The position numbers and the translations under genes were made by a program. A DNA stretch of 64,000 nucleotides, from the NCBI RefSeq assembly GCF_036116635.1, contig NZ_CP107995.1, positions 3,844,001-3,908,000 on the forward strand. The letters run 5' to 3'. Within the stretch, counting starts at the first letter, position 1, and each line of letters starts with the position of its first letter. Shown in pieces: positions 43,598-52,165 of this stretch. Source of the stretch: Amycolatopsis sp. NBC_00345 (GTDB lineage: Bacteria; Actinomycetota; Actinomycetes; Mycobacteriales; Pseudonocardiaceae). The notes below the pieces were generated by a model. That model saw only the letters and a program-made list of their open reading frames with translations. It did no database searches and was not told where the DNA came from.

Positions 43598-44672
43598 GCC
43601 GGCCCCGGACCGTCTGCGGGTGCAGGTCCAGCATCCGGCCAAGTTCCGGGGCGCTGCCCCGGGTCCGGACCAGGGCCAGCAGGGTATCGGCCAGCTGCTC
43701 GCGCCGGTGGCCCCGTACCCCCGCCAGCGGGGCCAGCGTCTTCTCCGCGAGCTGGGCGACCAGGAACTCGTCCGCCAGCAGCAGGAGCTTCGTGACGTGC
43801 TCCCGGCACCACACCACCGGGCCGGTGCCGCCGAGCAGGCCGCGCTCCGCCAGCTCGGCCGCGCGCAGGGCGATCCGGTAGGACTCCGCGGCGTCGGCGA
43901 AGCGCACACACGGCCCCACCGCGGCGATCCAGCCCGCGGGCAAGCGGTCGAACCCGGCCAGATCGGCGTCCGGGTCCGCGCTCAGCAGAACCGGCGACGG
44001 GCCGTCCGGATCGGCCAGCACGTGCTCGGGGATCAGGTCCGCCGGGAAGTCCGGGGCGCCGGCCCCGGCGCGGAACGCGACCGCGGCGACCCGGTCCGGG
44101 AGCGCCAGCCCCGCGACCGCGGCGAAACCGTCCACATCGGCCGGAACGCGGCCGTCGACCAGCGCGCGCAGGAGCGCGCGGTTGCGCTTGCCGTCGCCGG
44201 CCGCGGCCAGCTCGGCCGCGGTGTACCCCTCGGCGACCGCGGCCATCGACGTCTCCACATCGGCGAACATCCCCTCGGCCAGCAGGTACAGCACGTCCGC
44301 GGAAAACCCGTGTTCCCGTGCGGTGTCGGCGATCCGGCGCCAGGCGACCCGGTTCGTGACGCGCACCGCGGCCTGGACCGCCTCACGGGTCAGCCCGCGC
44401 TGGCACGCGAGACGGCCACGGCAGCGGAAGTCGGCGAGCCGTTCGGCGTGGCGCATGTCCTCGGAGCCGACCCGGTCGACGTCCCGCTCGATCGCCCGGC
44501 GCACGGACTCGACGGCCTCCGCGCGGTCCGCGCCGTGCACCCACTTTCCGGAGTATTCCGGGACTTCCCGTTCCAGGCCCTCGACGCACGCGAGCGCGAT
44601 CTCCGGGATCCGGAGCCGCACGGCCGCACCGAGCTCGGGGGGAAGCTTCGACCACACGGAAAGACCTGACAC
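43497..44672 (-). CDS. PucR-family transcriptional regulator, copy 1
   Basis: A 391-residue protein. GTG 44672 has GGGGAGAG upstream. The N-terminal ~150 residues are a helical sensor of the RsbRD/PucR-associated type (VPEYSGKWVHG, AVRVTNRVAWRRIADTA). A GGDEF-related middle part follows. The C-terminal PucR helix-turn-helix reads LADTLLALVRTRGSAPELGRMLDLHPQTVRGRLKKLGELFGDRLDDPDERLRL. PucR-type proteins are ligand-responsive activators of catabolic genes. It is divergent from copy 2 (44883) and convergent with gtrA, and belongs to a set of three paralogues here. Confidence 0.87.
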   Translation of the reverse strand: MSGLSVWSKLPPELGAAVRLRIPEIALACVEGLEREVPEYSGKWVHGADRAEAVESVRRAIERDVDRVGSEDMRHAERLADFRCRGRLACQRGLTREAVQAAVRVTNRVAWRRIADTAREHGFSADVLYLLAEGMFADVETSMAAVAEGYTAAELAAAGDGKRNRALLRALVDGRVPADVDGFAAVAGLALPDRVAAVAFRAGAGAPDFPADLIPEHVLADPDGPSPVLLSADPDADLAGFDRLPAGWIAAVGPCVRFADAAESYRIALRAAELAERGLLGGTGPVVWCREHVTKLLLLADEFLVAQLAEKTLAPLAGVRGHRREQLADTLLALVRTRGSAPELGRMLDLHPQTVRGRLKKLGELFGDRLDDPDERLRLELSLLAEKALSI

Positions 44673-44882
44673 GACCGAACTCTCCCCGCTCGATAATCGG
44701 CACCACGAGATAATCGCGCCCGCCGCCGCAGGCAAAAGCGGAACAGGCGGGAGCTTAGGACGTATTTCCTTTCCCGTCAAAGCACGCGCCGGCCATCGCC
44801 CCGCCGGGGAATCGGGTGCGCCGCGGGTTCGGCACTGGCGATAAGCTCGCCTCCCCCGCGTCTTCGCCGAAGGGAAGGTTTC

Positions 44883-46091
44883 GTGGTCGAGTACCGCAGT
44901 TTCCGTCTGCTCGCCGCAGTGCCGCGTGACTTCGGCGTGGCGCTCAGGCCGCACATCGCCTCCACTGTGGCCGCCATGATCCAGGAGGTGCGGGGCACGG
45001 TCCCGGACTACGCCCAGCCGTTGCGGGGCGTCTTCGGCAAGGTGCTCCTGGGGAGTGTCGAGTACGCCGTGCAGCACTGCGTCGACTCCATGGGGACGCC
45101 GGACCAGCCGCACGAGCACTGGGTCGAGTTCTTCCGCCGCCGCGGCCGGCTCGAGTTCACCGAGGGCCGCAACCTCGACGCACTGCAGGACAGCGCCACC
45201 ATCGGGGCCAGGGTGGCGTGGCGGTCCATGCACCCGGCGGTGGTGCAGGCGGGCGTCGACCCCGACATCGTGTCCATCACCGCCGAAGCGATCTTCGCCT
45301 ACGTGGACGAGCTGTGCGCCACGGCGATCGAGGGCTACCAGCGCGCGCAGGCGGAGGCCGAGGGCACCGTCCCGGTACGGCGCCGCCGCCTGCTCGAGCT
45401 GATCGCCAAGGCCCCCGAAGGCTCCGCGCGCAGCATCGCCGAGCTGGCCGGCGGCGCCGGGTGGCCGCTGCCCGAAACCGCGGCCATGGTGGCGCTGGAA
45501 CGCCGGCCCGGCGCGGCGGAGTTCCCCGTGGACCTGCTCGGTGACGGCGTGCTGGCCGAGCTGGACGGTCCCGAGCCGCACCTGCTCAGCAGCGACCCGG
45601 ACACCGACCTCGCCCCCCTGGCGGACCGGCTGGACGGCTGGCGCGCGGCGGTGTCCCCCGTCGTCCCGCTCGCCGACGCGCCGGCGGCGTTGCGCACCGC
45701 CCGGCGGGCGCTGCGGCTGTCCACGGCCGCGGTGCCGGGCCCGATCATCTGGTGCCGGGACCACCTCGCGACCCTCTGGCTGCTCGCCGAGGACTTCCTG
45801 GCGGCGGAGCTGGCCCGGCGCAGCCTCGACCCGTTCGCCTCGCTCGGGGAGAAGCAGCGCGAGCGGCTCAGCGAGACACTGCTGGTCTGGCTGGAGTCCC
45901 GCGGCAGCGCGCCGGAGATCGCGTCACAGCTCGGAGTGCACCCGCACACCGTGCGCAACCGACTCCGGCAGCTGGAAAACCTGTTCGGCGACCGGCTGCG
46001 CGACGCGGACGACCGGCTGGGCATCCAGCTCGCGTTGCGCGCCCAGCGGCTCATGCAGGCGCAGCTGCACGGCGACGACGAAAGCGGATGA
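44883..46091 (+). CDS. PucR-family transcriptional regulator, copy 2
   Basis: A 402-residue protein. GTG 44883 follows AAGGGAAGG. The layout is as in copy 1: helical sensor (VRGTVPDYAQPLRGVFGKVL, LDALQDSATIGARVAWRSM), middle domain, and the PucR helix-turn-helix SETLLVWLESRGSAPEIASQLGVHPHTVRNRLRQLENLFGDRLRDADDRL. It is closer to copy 3 than to copy 1 in the HTH. It is divergent from copy 1 and precedes the alpha/beta hydrolase gene on the same strand. TAAGCT at 44842-44847 could be its -10. A TTTCCTT half-site at 44765-44771 resembles the shared repeat of the lipid genes. Confidence 0.87.
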   Translation: MVEYRSFRLLAAVPRDFGVALRPHIASTVAAMIQEVRGTVPDYAQPLRGVFGKVLLGSVEYAVQHCVDSMGTPDQPHEHWVEFFRRRGRLEFTEGRNLDALQDSATIGARVAWRSMHPAVVQAGVDPDIVSITAEAIFAYVDELCATAIEGYQRAQAEAEGTVPVRRRRLLELIAKAPEGSARSIAELAGGAGWPLPETAAMVALERRPGAAEFPVDLLGDGVLAELDGPEPHLLSSDPDTDLAPLADRLDGWRAAVSPVVPLADAPAALRTARRALRLSTAAVPGPIIWCRDHLATLWLLAEDFLAAELARRSLDPFASLGEKQRERLSETLLVWLESRGSAPEIASQLGVHPHTVRNRLRQLENLFGDRLRDADDRLGIQLALRAQRLMQAQLHGDDESG

Positions 46092-46164
46092 CGAGTAGCT
46101 AGTTCTCCCCCAGGGAAGGGGTTTCGCGGCCGTCCACTGTCACCGGCGCGCACGTTTCCGGATT

Positions 46165-46207
46165 TTTCCTTGGCGAGCAAGGAAACGGGGGCATCGCGGC
46201 TTACCGT
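46165..46207 (+). promoter_or_regulatory. Inverted repeat and -10 upstream of the hydrolase gene
   Basis: TTTCCTTG (46165-46172) pairs perfectly with CAAGGAAA (46178-46185) around GCGAG. TACCGT at 46202-46207 is a -10 candidate, so the repeat would cover the -35 area. It resembles the repeats at 41174-41194 and 58947-58970. Confidence 0.55.
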
Positions 46208-46213
46208 GGTCGG

Positions 46214-46240
46214 GTGAGAAAGGCTGCCGATGCCCCGTGA
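46214..46240 (+). CDS. Possible leaderless 8-codon leader peptide
   Basis: GTG 46214 begins 6 bases after a TACCGT -10, so it would be the first codon of a leaderless message. The frame reads eight codons (V/M-R-K-A-A-D-A-P) and stops at TGA 46238-46240, running across the hydrolase ATG at 46230. Ribosomes ending here could re-initiate on the hydrolase. The hydrolase ATG also has its own weak AAAGG site, so this could be chance. Confidence 0.35.
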   Translation: MRKAADAP

Positions 46241-47180
46241 CGCTTTCCCCCTGATCCTGCACGGACGCCGGATCCAGGTCCGCGAGTACCGTCCCGCCGA
46301 ATGCCGGCCCGACGAGGCGATCGTGCTGCTGCACGGGATCGCCGGCTGCGCGCAGACCTGGACACCGGTCCTGCGGCGGCTCGAAGAACGCGGGTTCCCG
46401 CACCGAGTACTGGCCATCGACCTGCCCGGGCACGGCGGCTCGGATTCACCGCGCGCCGACTACGGCCTCGGCACGATGGCGTCGGCCGTGCGAGACGTGC
46501 TCGCCCTGTCCGGCGTGCGGCACGCGACCTTGGTCGGCCACTCGCTCGGCGGCGGGATCGCGCTGCAGTTCGCCTACCAGTTCCCGCACCTGTGCGACCG
46601 GCTGATGCTGGTGAGCAGCGCCGGCCTCGGCCGTGAGGTCAGCTTCGTCCTGCGCGCGGCGACGCTGCCCGGGGCGCGGCTCACCCTGGCCCTCACCGTG
46701 AACCGCGGCACGCTCGCGGCCGCCCGGGCCGCCGCCCGGCTGGCCCGCGGCCTCGGCGGGAGCCTGTCTCCGGAGAGCCGCGAACTGGTCCGGCACCTGA
46801 GCTCGCTCGCCGACCCCGGCCGGCGCCGCGCGTTCCTCTCGATCGCCCGCGGTCTGCTCGATCTGCGCGGGCAACGCGGCAGTGCGCTGGAGAAGCTGTA
46901 CCTCGCCGAGGGCGTGCCGACCCGGATCCTCTGGGGGGCGCGGGATCCGCTGATCCCCGTCGCGCACGGGCGCCAAGCCGCCGATCTCTTTCCGGAAATC
47001 GAGCTGACCATTTTGGAAAACGCGAAGCATTTTCCACATGTGATCGATCCAGACCGGTTCTGCACCGTGCTGACGGAGCTCGTCGACCACACCTCACCCG
47101 CGCGACTCGACGTATACGACGTCGCCGAGCGCCTGGTGGCCGCCGGCGAGCGGAAAGACCCGGGAGGAAAGTTGTCATAA
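46230..47180 (+). CDS. Alpha/beta hydrolase
   Basis: A 316-residue protein without a signal peptide. It has IVLLHGIAGCAQTW (oxyanion), LAIDLPGHGGSDSP, the nucleophile elbow LVGHSLGGGIALQ, ILWGARDPLIPVAHG for the Asp, and ENAKHFPHVIDP for the His, giving a complete triad. It resembles actinobacterial ester and meta-cleavage-type hydrolases; the substrate is unknown. It lies between two pucR genes, and its promoter carries an inverted repeat like those of the lipase and mce operons, so an intracellular ester-hydrolysis role in the same lipid pathway is plausible. Confidence 0.85.
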   Translation: MPRDAFPLILHGRRIQVREYRPAECRPDEAIVLLHGIAGCAQTWTPVLRRLEERGFPHRVLAIDLPGHGGSDSPRADYGLGTMASAVRDVLALSGVRHATLVGHSLGGGIALQFAYQFPHLCDRLMLVSSAGLGREVSFVLRAATLPGARLTLALTVNRGTLAAARAAARLARGLGGSLSPESRELVRHLSSLADPGRRRAFLSIARGLLDLRGQRGSALEKLYLAEGVPTRILWGARDPLIPVAHGRQAADLFPEIELTILENAKHFPHVIDPDRFCTVLTELVDHTSPARLDVYDVAERLVAAGERKDPGGKLS

Positions 47181-47383
47181 CCGCGCCATGCCGTTACGGC
47201 AGAAGTATCACTCATGATCACCGAGCGCCACCCGATCGGGTGTAGTCCAGATGGAGGACGCCCACAGCGGACCCGATGCTGTTGACAGTGCCGTTCGCTC
47301 GAATTTATGTTTCCCAGGCCCCGAAATCCGCATCGGTTTCCTCGGTGAAGAGGCCGACTTCGTTGTCATTGAGGACATCAGCC

Positions 47384-48745
47384 ATGACCTACGTGGACAG
47401 TGGTCTCACGGCCGCCAGGACCCGGCCGGGACCCGGGCACGACGGCGGGATCCCCCCGGTTCCGTCCGCGCCCCGGCCGTCGATGGCGGTCGGCGTCACC
47501 GCCCCGAACCCACGCCGGCCCACGTCGTTCTCCGACGGCGCGGCCCTGCCCGGGAACGACGCGGCCCGGTTGTGGGCCGCACTCCCCCGCGAGCTGGCGA
47601 TCCGGTTCAAGCCCCGGGTCAACCCGCTCGCCAGGGCGATCCTGCGGGAGGTCCAGCGGGCGGTGCCCGAGTACCGCAGGCCGCTCGAGGGCGGCTTCGG
47701 CCGGGTGATCACACAGGGTGTCCGGCAGTCGATCCTGCAGTGCCTCGAAAGTGTCGGCACGCCCGCCACCGCAGCCGGGCCCGCCGAGGCGTGGGCCGCA
47801 GTGTTCCGCAACCTCGGGAAGATCGAGTTCCAGGAGGGGCGCAGCCTCGACTGCCTGCAGACCGCCTACCGGGTGGGCGGGCAGGTGGCCTGGCAGCACA
47901 TCTCCGACTTCGCCAGGGCGACCGGGCTGTCCGCGGACGCGCTGTGCATCGGCGCGGAGGCGACTTTCGCCTACGTCAACGAAATCTCCGCGCTGTCGAT
48001 CGAGGGCTACACCGCCGCCCGTGACCGCGCCTCGGGCACCCGGGTCCGGCGGCGGCACCGGCTGCTGGAGCTGCTGCTGTCCGACCCGCCGCCGGCCCCG
48101 GGGGCGGTCGCGGCGCAGGCCGTCGCCGCCGAGTGGGCGCTCCCCGCCGAAGTCGCGGTGGTCGCGCTGGAGGCCCGGCCCGGCCGGGCCCAGGACGTCC
48201 CGCCCGACCTGCACCCGGACGTGCTCACCGTGCTCGACGGCGACGAGCCCTGCCTGGTCACCGGCGCCCCGCAACGGGACCTGCGAGACCTCGGCGCGCT
48301 CTTCCCCGGCCGCCGGGCCGTCGTGGGCCCCACCGTCCCGACCGCCGACGCGGCCCGCTCGCTGCAGTGGGCCCAGCGCACCCTGCGCCTGGTCCAGCGC
48401 GGCGTCCTGCCCGACGCGCAGCTCACCCTGTGCGCCGATCACCTGTCCACGCTGTGGCTGCTCGCCGACCAGTTCCTCATCCGCGAGCTGTGCGCCAAGA
48501 GCCTCGAACCGTTCGCCGGCCTGACGCCGAAACAACGCGCGCGGCTGGGCGAGACCCTGCTGGTCTGGCTCCAGACCCGGGGCGGCAGCGCGCCGGAAAT
48601 CGGGAAACGGCTCAAGGTGCACCCCCAGACGGTGCGCTACCGCATGCGGCAGATCGTCGAGCTGTTCGGGGACCGCCTCGAGAACCCGGACGACCGGCTC
48701 GACCTGGAGATCGCGTTGCGCGCCCAGGCTCTGTTGGATTCCTGA
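47384..48745 (+). CDS. PucR-family transcriptional regulator, copy 3
   Basis: A 453-residue protein. ATG 47384 has GAGGA at 47371-47375. An ~85-residue Pro/Gly/Ala-rich extension, absent from the other two copies, precedes the helical sensor (VPEYRRPLEGGFGRVI, LDCLQTAYRVGGQVAWQHI). The middle domain leads to a PucR helix-turn-helix: GETLLVWLQTRGGSAPEIGKRLKVHPQTVRYRMRQIVELFGDRLENPDDRL. It is the nearest regulator to the mce operon, whose last gene converges on it. Its stop codon lies inside the first, degenerate unit of a 17-bp tandem repeat. Confidence 0.87.
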   Translation: MTYVDSGLTAARTRPGPGHDGGIPPVPSAPRPSMAVGVTAPNPRRPTSFSDGAALPGNDAARLWAALPRELAIRFKPRVNPLARAILREVQRAVPEYRRPLEGGFGRVITQGVRQSILQCLESVGTPATAAGPAEAWAAVFRNLGKIEFQEGRSLDCLQTAYRVGGQVAWQHISDFARATGLSADALCIGAEATFAYVNEISALSIEGYTAARDRASGTRVRRRHRLLELLLSDPPPAPGAVAAQAVAAEWALPAEVAVVALEARPGRAQDVPPDLHPDVLTVLDGDEPCLVTGAPQRDLRDLGALFPGRRAVVGPTVPTADAARSLQWAQRTLRLVQRGVLPDAQLTLCADHLSTLWLLADQFLIRELCAKSLEPFAGLTPKQRARLGETLLVWLQTRGGSAPEIGKRLKVHPQTVRYRMRQIVELFGDRLENPDDRLDLEIALRAQALLDS

Positions 48746-48814
48746 AAGCGGCTGGATTCTTGACTCTGTTGGATTCTTGACTCTGTTGGATTCTTGACTC
48801 TGTTGGATTCTTGA
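48729..48814. repeat. 17-bp tandem repeat at the pucR/mce convergent junction
   Basis: Three perfect copies of CTCTGTTGGATTCTTGA (48764-48814) follow a degenerate copy (48747-48763) and a near-perfect one (48729-48745) that contains the pucR stop. Each unit carries TGA. The tract is clearly more AT-rich than its surroundings. Confidence 0.9.
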
Positions 48815-48826
48815 GCGGGTGGCGCG

Positions 48827-49525
48827 TCACACGGCGGACATGCCGGTGACGCGCCACTTTCCCGCTTCCCGCTCGGCGGTGACGCTCAGCTGGGCGGCGC
48901 CGGTGTTCTGGCTGCCGTCACCGCGGACCCCGGTCTGGTCGAGGAACACCAGCGCCGCGGCGTGGTCGCCGTCGAGCAGCTTGATCCCCGACGCGACGGC
49001 CCGCGACGTCACCACCAGCTTCTGCCCGACGGCGAGCTGGCGCACCTGCCCGAACAGCTTGTCGTACTGACCCCGCGCCGCGCCGCTGAGCACCGCCTCG
49101 GCCGCCTGCTGGCTCTGGCCGGAATCGTCGTAGCGGTAAGAGAAAACGGTGCCGAGGGCGGCGCTGATCCCCTTGGCCGCGTCGGCGGTGCCGGCGGCGT
49201 CGACCAGCGCGGAGTTCTCCGCCGCCGCGGCGCGGACCCGGTGTGCCTCGGTGAAGCCCCAGCCCGCCGTTCCGGCCAGGACCACGACGAGCGCCGCGGG
49301 CAGCACCCGGCCGGCCCAGCGCCGTTTCACCCGGGAACCCTTGTCCGGCAACGGGATTTCGGGTTCGGTTTCGAGCGGCGACTGCGGCTCGTCGGCGAGA
49401 CTGCGGACGGGGGCGGCGGCACGGATCCGCAGCCGCCCGGCCACTCGGGCAGGCCGCTTCGCCGGCTTTTTCGACTGGGCCTTTTTAGACTGCGGCTTTT
49501 TCGACTGCACTGTCATCCTGGTCAT
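48827..49525 (-). CDS. Mce-associated membrane protein, second copy
   Basis: A 232-residue protein. ATG 49525 has GGAGGAG upstream and overlaps the preceding stop (ATGA). The N-terminal ~75 residues are cytoplasmic and very basic, with repeated SKKPQSKKAQSKKP units. One membrane helix (residues ~76-95, VLPAALVVVLAGTAGWGF) follows, then an extracytoplasmic domain ending KWRVTGMSAV, like the Mas proteins that close mycobacterial mce operons. Such proteins are thought to stabilise the Mce complex. It is the last gene of the operon. Confidence 0.85.
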   Translation of the reverse strand: MTRMTVQSKKPQSKKAQSKKPAKRPARVAGRLRIRAAAPVRSLADEPQSPLETEPEIPLPDKGSRVKRRWAGRVLPAALVVVLAGTAGWGFTEAHRVRAAAAENSALVDAAGTADAAKGISAALGTVFSYRYDDSGQSQQAAEAVLSGAARGQYDKLFGQVRQLAVGQKLVVTSRAVASGIKLLDGDHAAALVFLDQTGVRGDGSQNTGAAQLSVTAEREAGKWRVTGMSAV

Positions 49526-50058
49526 GAGTTCTCCTCCACCGGGACCTGGTCGAGCCCGGCCACCAGCCAGCCTCCGGGGCCTCGGGTCAGGTCGGCCTTG
49601 AACCGGTTGTGCTTCTCGACGGCCTGGCCGCCTTCGGGCGTGACGACCAGCTCGACCGAGACGATCAGCTCGGCGGTGCCGCCGGCCGCGTCCAGTCCGG
49701 TCACCGCGCCGTCGGTGACCGTGCCGGTGGTGACGGTCTTCGCCTGGGCGACGCGGTCGAGGTTGGCCTGCCGGCCCTGGGCCAGCTCGTCGTGCAACGG
49801 GCCACCGCTCACGTCGAGCCAGTGCTGGTACCCGGCCGCGGCCTGCCGGTAGTCCAGCGAGGTCAGCCCGGCGACCGCCGTCCGCCCCGCCTGCAGGGCC
49901 GAGTCCCGGGCACTGGCGCGAGTCATCCCGTCGTCGTGCGCCGCCTGCCACCAGTCGACCCCGCCCCAGGCCGCGGCCACGGCCGCCACGGCCACCGCCG
50001 CGTGCGGGAGCCACCTGAGACTCTTGACGGCGGGCATCTTGACTGCTGGGATCCTCAC
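49522..50058 (-). CDS. Mce-associated membrane protein, first copy
   Basis: A 178-residue protein. GTG 50058 overlaps the mceF stop (GTGA) and has GGGAGGACG upstream. A short basic N-terminus is followed by one membrane helix (LPHAAVAVAAVAAAWGGVDWW) and an extracytoplasmic domain that begins RASARDSALQAGRTAVAGLTSLDYRQAAAGYQHWLD and ends PGGWLVAGLDQVPVE, the usual Mas layout. Its fold is like that of the next gene, but the basic N-terminal tail is much shorter. Confidence 0.85.
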   Translation of the reverse strand: MRIPAVKMPAVKSLRWLPHAAVAVAAVAAAWGGVDWWQAAHDDGMTRASARDSALQAGRTAVAGLTSLDYRQAAAGYQHWLDVSGGPLHDELAQGRQANLDRVAQAKTVTTGTVTDGAVTGLDAAGGTAELIVSVELVVTPEGGQAVEKHNRFKADLTRGPGGWLVAGLDQVPVEENS

Positions 50059-51161
50059 GGTCGTCCTCCCGGTGCGTTCTGCGAGCCGCGGACGTTCGTC
50101 GGGTCGCCCTCGGGCAGCGCGCACCTCGCGGAGGTGTTCAGCGGCCGCGTCGAGGTGTCGAGCCCGTTGCGGTAGGTGGTCCCGTATCCCGTGGTGCACG
50201 GCGGCGGGTCGAAGAAGTTCAGCGACAGCCCGACGTGCACCCCGTCCGGCCGCGCGACGGAGCCGGCGGCCGCGACCGCCTTCGGCGCGGTGACCAGCAG
50301 CTGCCGCACGCCGTCCTGGCGGCTGTCCAGGACCTGGGCGGTGGTGAGCAGGTTCGCCAGCATGATCCCGAGTCCCGGCCCGGATTCGCGGATGAGGTCC
50401 GCGACCTGGTCCGCGGCGGCCGGCACGGCGGGGATCAGCTTCCGGAGGTCACCGTCCGACTGTTTCATCGCCGCGGCCAGGAGTTCCGCGTTCGTGCCGA
50501 ACTCGCGGATCGCGTCCGCCTGCTGCACCTGGGTGTCCAGCACCGTGCCGGCGTCGGTGATCAGCCGGGTCAGCGGCTCGACGTGCGCGCTCGCCGTCTG
50601 CACGAACTCGATCCCCCGGCCGACCAGCTCGTCGAGGGCGGGACCGGCGCCGGACGTCGCGTTGTACAGCTCGTCGACCACGGTGCGCAGGGCCGGTTTC
50701 GGCACCGAGTCCGCGAATGAGTCCACAGTGGACAGAACCGAGTCCACCGGCAGCGGGATCTCGGTGTCCTTCTGGACGATGACCGAGCCGTCGTGCAGTG
50801 CCGGGCCGCCGTCGACCCGGGGCCGGAGGTCGACGTACTGCTCGCCGACCGCCGAGCGGTCCGCGACGACCGCCTCGGTGTCCGCGGGCACCGGCGCCGT
50901 GCCGGAGTCGATGCGCAGGTCGGCCTCCATCCCCGCGGCGGTCAGCCGCAGGTCGCCGACCCGGCCCACCGGCACGCCGCGGTAGGTGACCTCCGCGTTG
51001 CTGAAGATCCCGCCGCCGGAGCTGAACTGCGCGGTCACGGTGTAACCGCGGTCGAGGAACACCTTGTCCAGGCCCGCGTAGGTGGCGCCGACGTACGCGG
51101 TGCCGGTGATCGCCAGCACCCCGAAGGCCACTACCTGGGCCCGGACCAGCCGGGAGAGCAT
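50055..51161 (-). CDS. mceF: MCE family protein F
   Basis: A 368-residue protein. ATG 51161 overlaps the mceE stop (TGATG). An N-terminal signal anchor (FGVLAITGTAYVGATYAG) precedes the MCE domain: YTVTAQFSSGGGIFSNAEVTYRGVPVGRVGDL, with the typical YVDLRP segment. A helical region (~150-290) and a Pro-rich tail follow. MCE proteins form the periplasmic hexameric channel that carries lipids to the YrbE permeases. It is sixth in the conserved A-F order. Confidence 0.9.
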   Translation of the reverse strand: MLSRLVRAQVVAFGVLAITGTAYVGATYAGLDKVFLDRGYTVTAQFSSGGGIFSNAEVTYRGVPVGRVGDLRLTAAGMEADLRIDSGTAPVPADTEAVVADRSAVGEQYVDLRPRVDGGPALHDGSVIVQKDTEIPLPVDSVLSTVDSFADSVPKPALRTVVDELYNATSGAGPALDELVGRGIEFVQTASAHVEPLTRLITDAGTVLDTQVQQADAIREFGTNAELLAAAMKQSDGDLRKLIPAVPAAADQVADLIRESGPGLGIMLANLLTTAQVLDSRQDGVRQLLVTAPKAVAAAGSVARPDGVHVGLSLNFFDPPPCTTGYGTTYRNGLDTSTRPLNTSARCALPEGDPTNVRGSQNAPGGRP

Positions 51162-52165
51162 CAGTTCCCCTTCCGGACGAAGGTGTTGAGGTAGTCGCCC
51201 CGGATGGTGTCCAGCGCGGCGTCGGGGAACGGGAAGGTGAACAGCATCTCCATCGCCTTGGGCAGCGCGTCGCCGGAGTCGGCGAGCCGGCGCAGCAGCG
51301 GCGCCAGCGCCTTCAGGTCGGCCACCAGGTCGTCCTTGCTCTGGTTGACGGTGCCGACGGCCACCGAGGTCAGGCCGTCGAGGGAGTCGAGCATGCCGGT
51401 CAGCGCGGCCTTCTGGTCGTCGAGCACCTTGATCCCGGGGGTGAGGCCGGTGAGCGTGGTGGTGATGTCCTCGCGATGGGCGTCCAGCGTGGCGGAGAGC
51501 TTCTGCACGCTGTCGAGCGCGCGGGTGATCTCGCCGCGCTGCTGGTCCAGCCCGGTCATCAGGGTGTTCAGGCTGGACAGCAGGCTGCGGGCGGCGGACT
51601 CCTTCCCGCCCAGCGCCAGGTTGAGCTGGTGGCTGATGTTCTGCACCTGGGCCACGCCGCCGCCGTTGAGCAGGAGCGACAGCGCGCCGAAGACCTCTTC
51701 GATCTGCGGGGTCAGGCTGGACCGGTCCAGCGGGATGACGGCGCCGTCCGCCAGCCGCCCGGTCGGCGTCGCGTCGGCCGGCGGGGCCAGCTCGACGAAC
51801 TTCTCGCCGAGGATGCTCGCCTGCCGCAGCCGGGCGACCGCGTTGGCGGGAAGGGTGACGTCGTTGTTGATGGTGAGGACGACCACCGCGCTGCGGCCGT
51901 CCGGCGCCAGGTCGATCCGGGTCACCTTCCCGACCGCGACGTCGTTCACCTTGACCCCGGACTGCGGGACCAGGTCGAGCACGTCGGTGAAACTCGCGGT
52001 CACGTGCATCGGGTTCGCGCCCAGCGCGGCGCCGCCGGGCAGCGGGAGGTCGTAGACGTTGAACCCGCCGCTGCAGCCGGTGGTCGCGAGCACGAGCGAG
52101 AGAACGGCGATCCACCGTGTTGCCCGGTTGACTCGGGTTGCCCGTTTTTGGGCCACGAGTTTCAT
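51161..52165 (-). CDS. mceE: MCE family lipoprotein E
   Basis: A 334-residue protein. ATG 52165 overlaps the mceD stop (ATGA). The signal ends in a lipobox (VLATTGCSGG), so this is the lipid-anchored subunit, as in the LprK/MceE position of mycobacterial operons. The MCE domain has HVTASFTDVLDLVPQSGVKVNDVAVGKVTRIDL and the EKFVELAPP segment. A long helical region (~150-300) is expected to help build the channel. Confidence 0.9.
   Translation of the reverse strand: MKLVAQKRATRVNRATRWIAVLSLVLATTGCSGGFNVYDLPLPGGAALGANPMHVTASFTDVLDLVPQSGVKVNDVAVGKVTRIDLAPDGRSAVVVLTINNDVTLPANAVARLRQASILGEKFVELAPPADATPTGRLADGAVIPLDRSSLTPQIEEVFGALSLLLNGGGVAQVQNISHQLNLALGGKESAARSLLSSLNTLMTGLDQQRGEITRALDSVQKLSATLDAHREDITTTLTGLTPGIKVLDDQKAALTGMLDSLDGLTSVAVGTVNQSKDDLVADLKALAPLLRRLADSGDALPKAMEMLFTFPFPDAALDTIRGDYLNTFVRKGN

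Noticed and set aside
48729..48814. CRISPR-like array
   Set aside because: The 17-bp units are directly adjacent without spacers and no cas gene is nearby.
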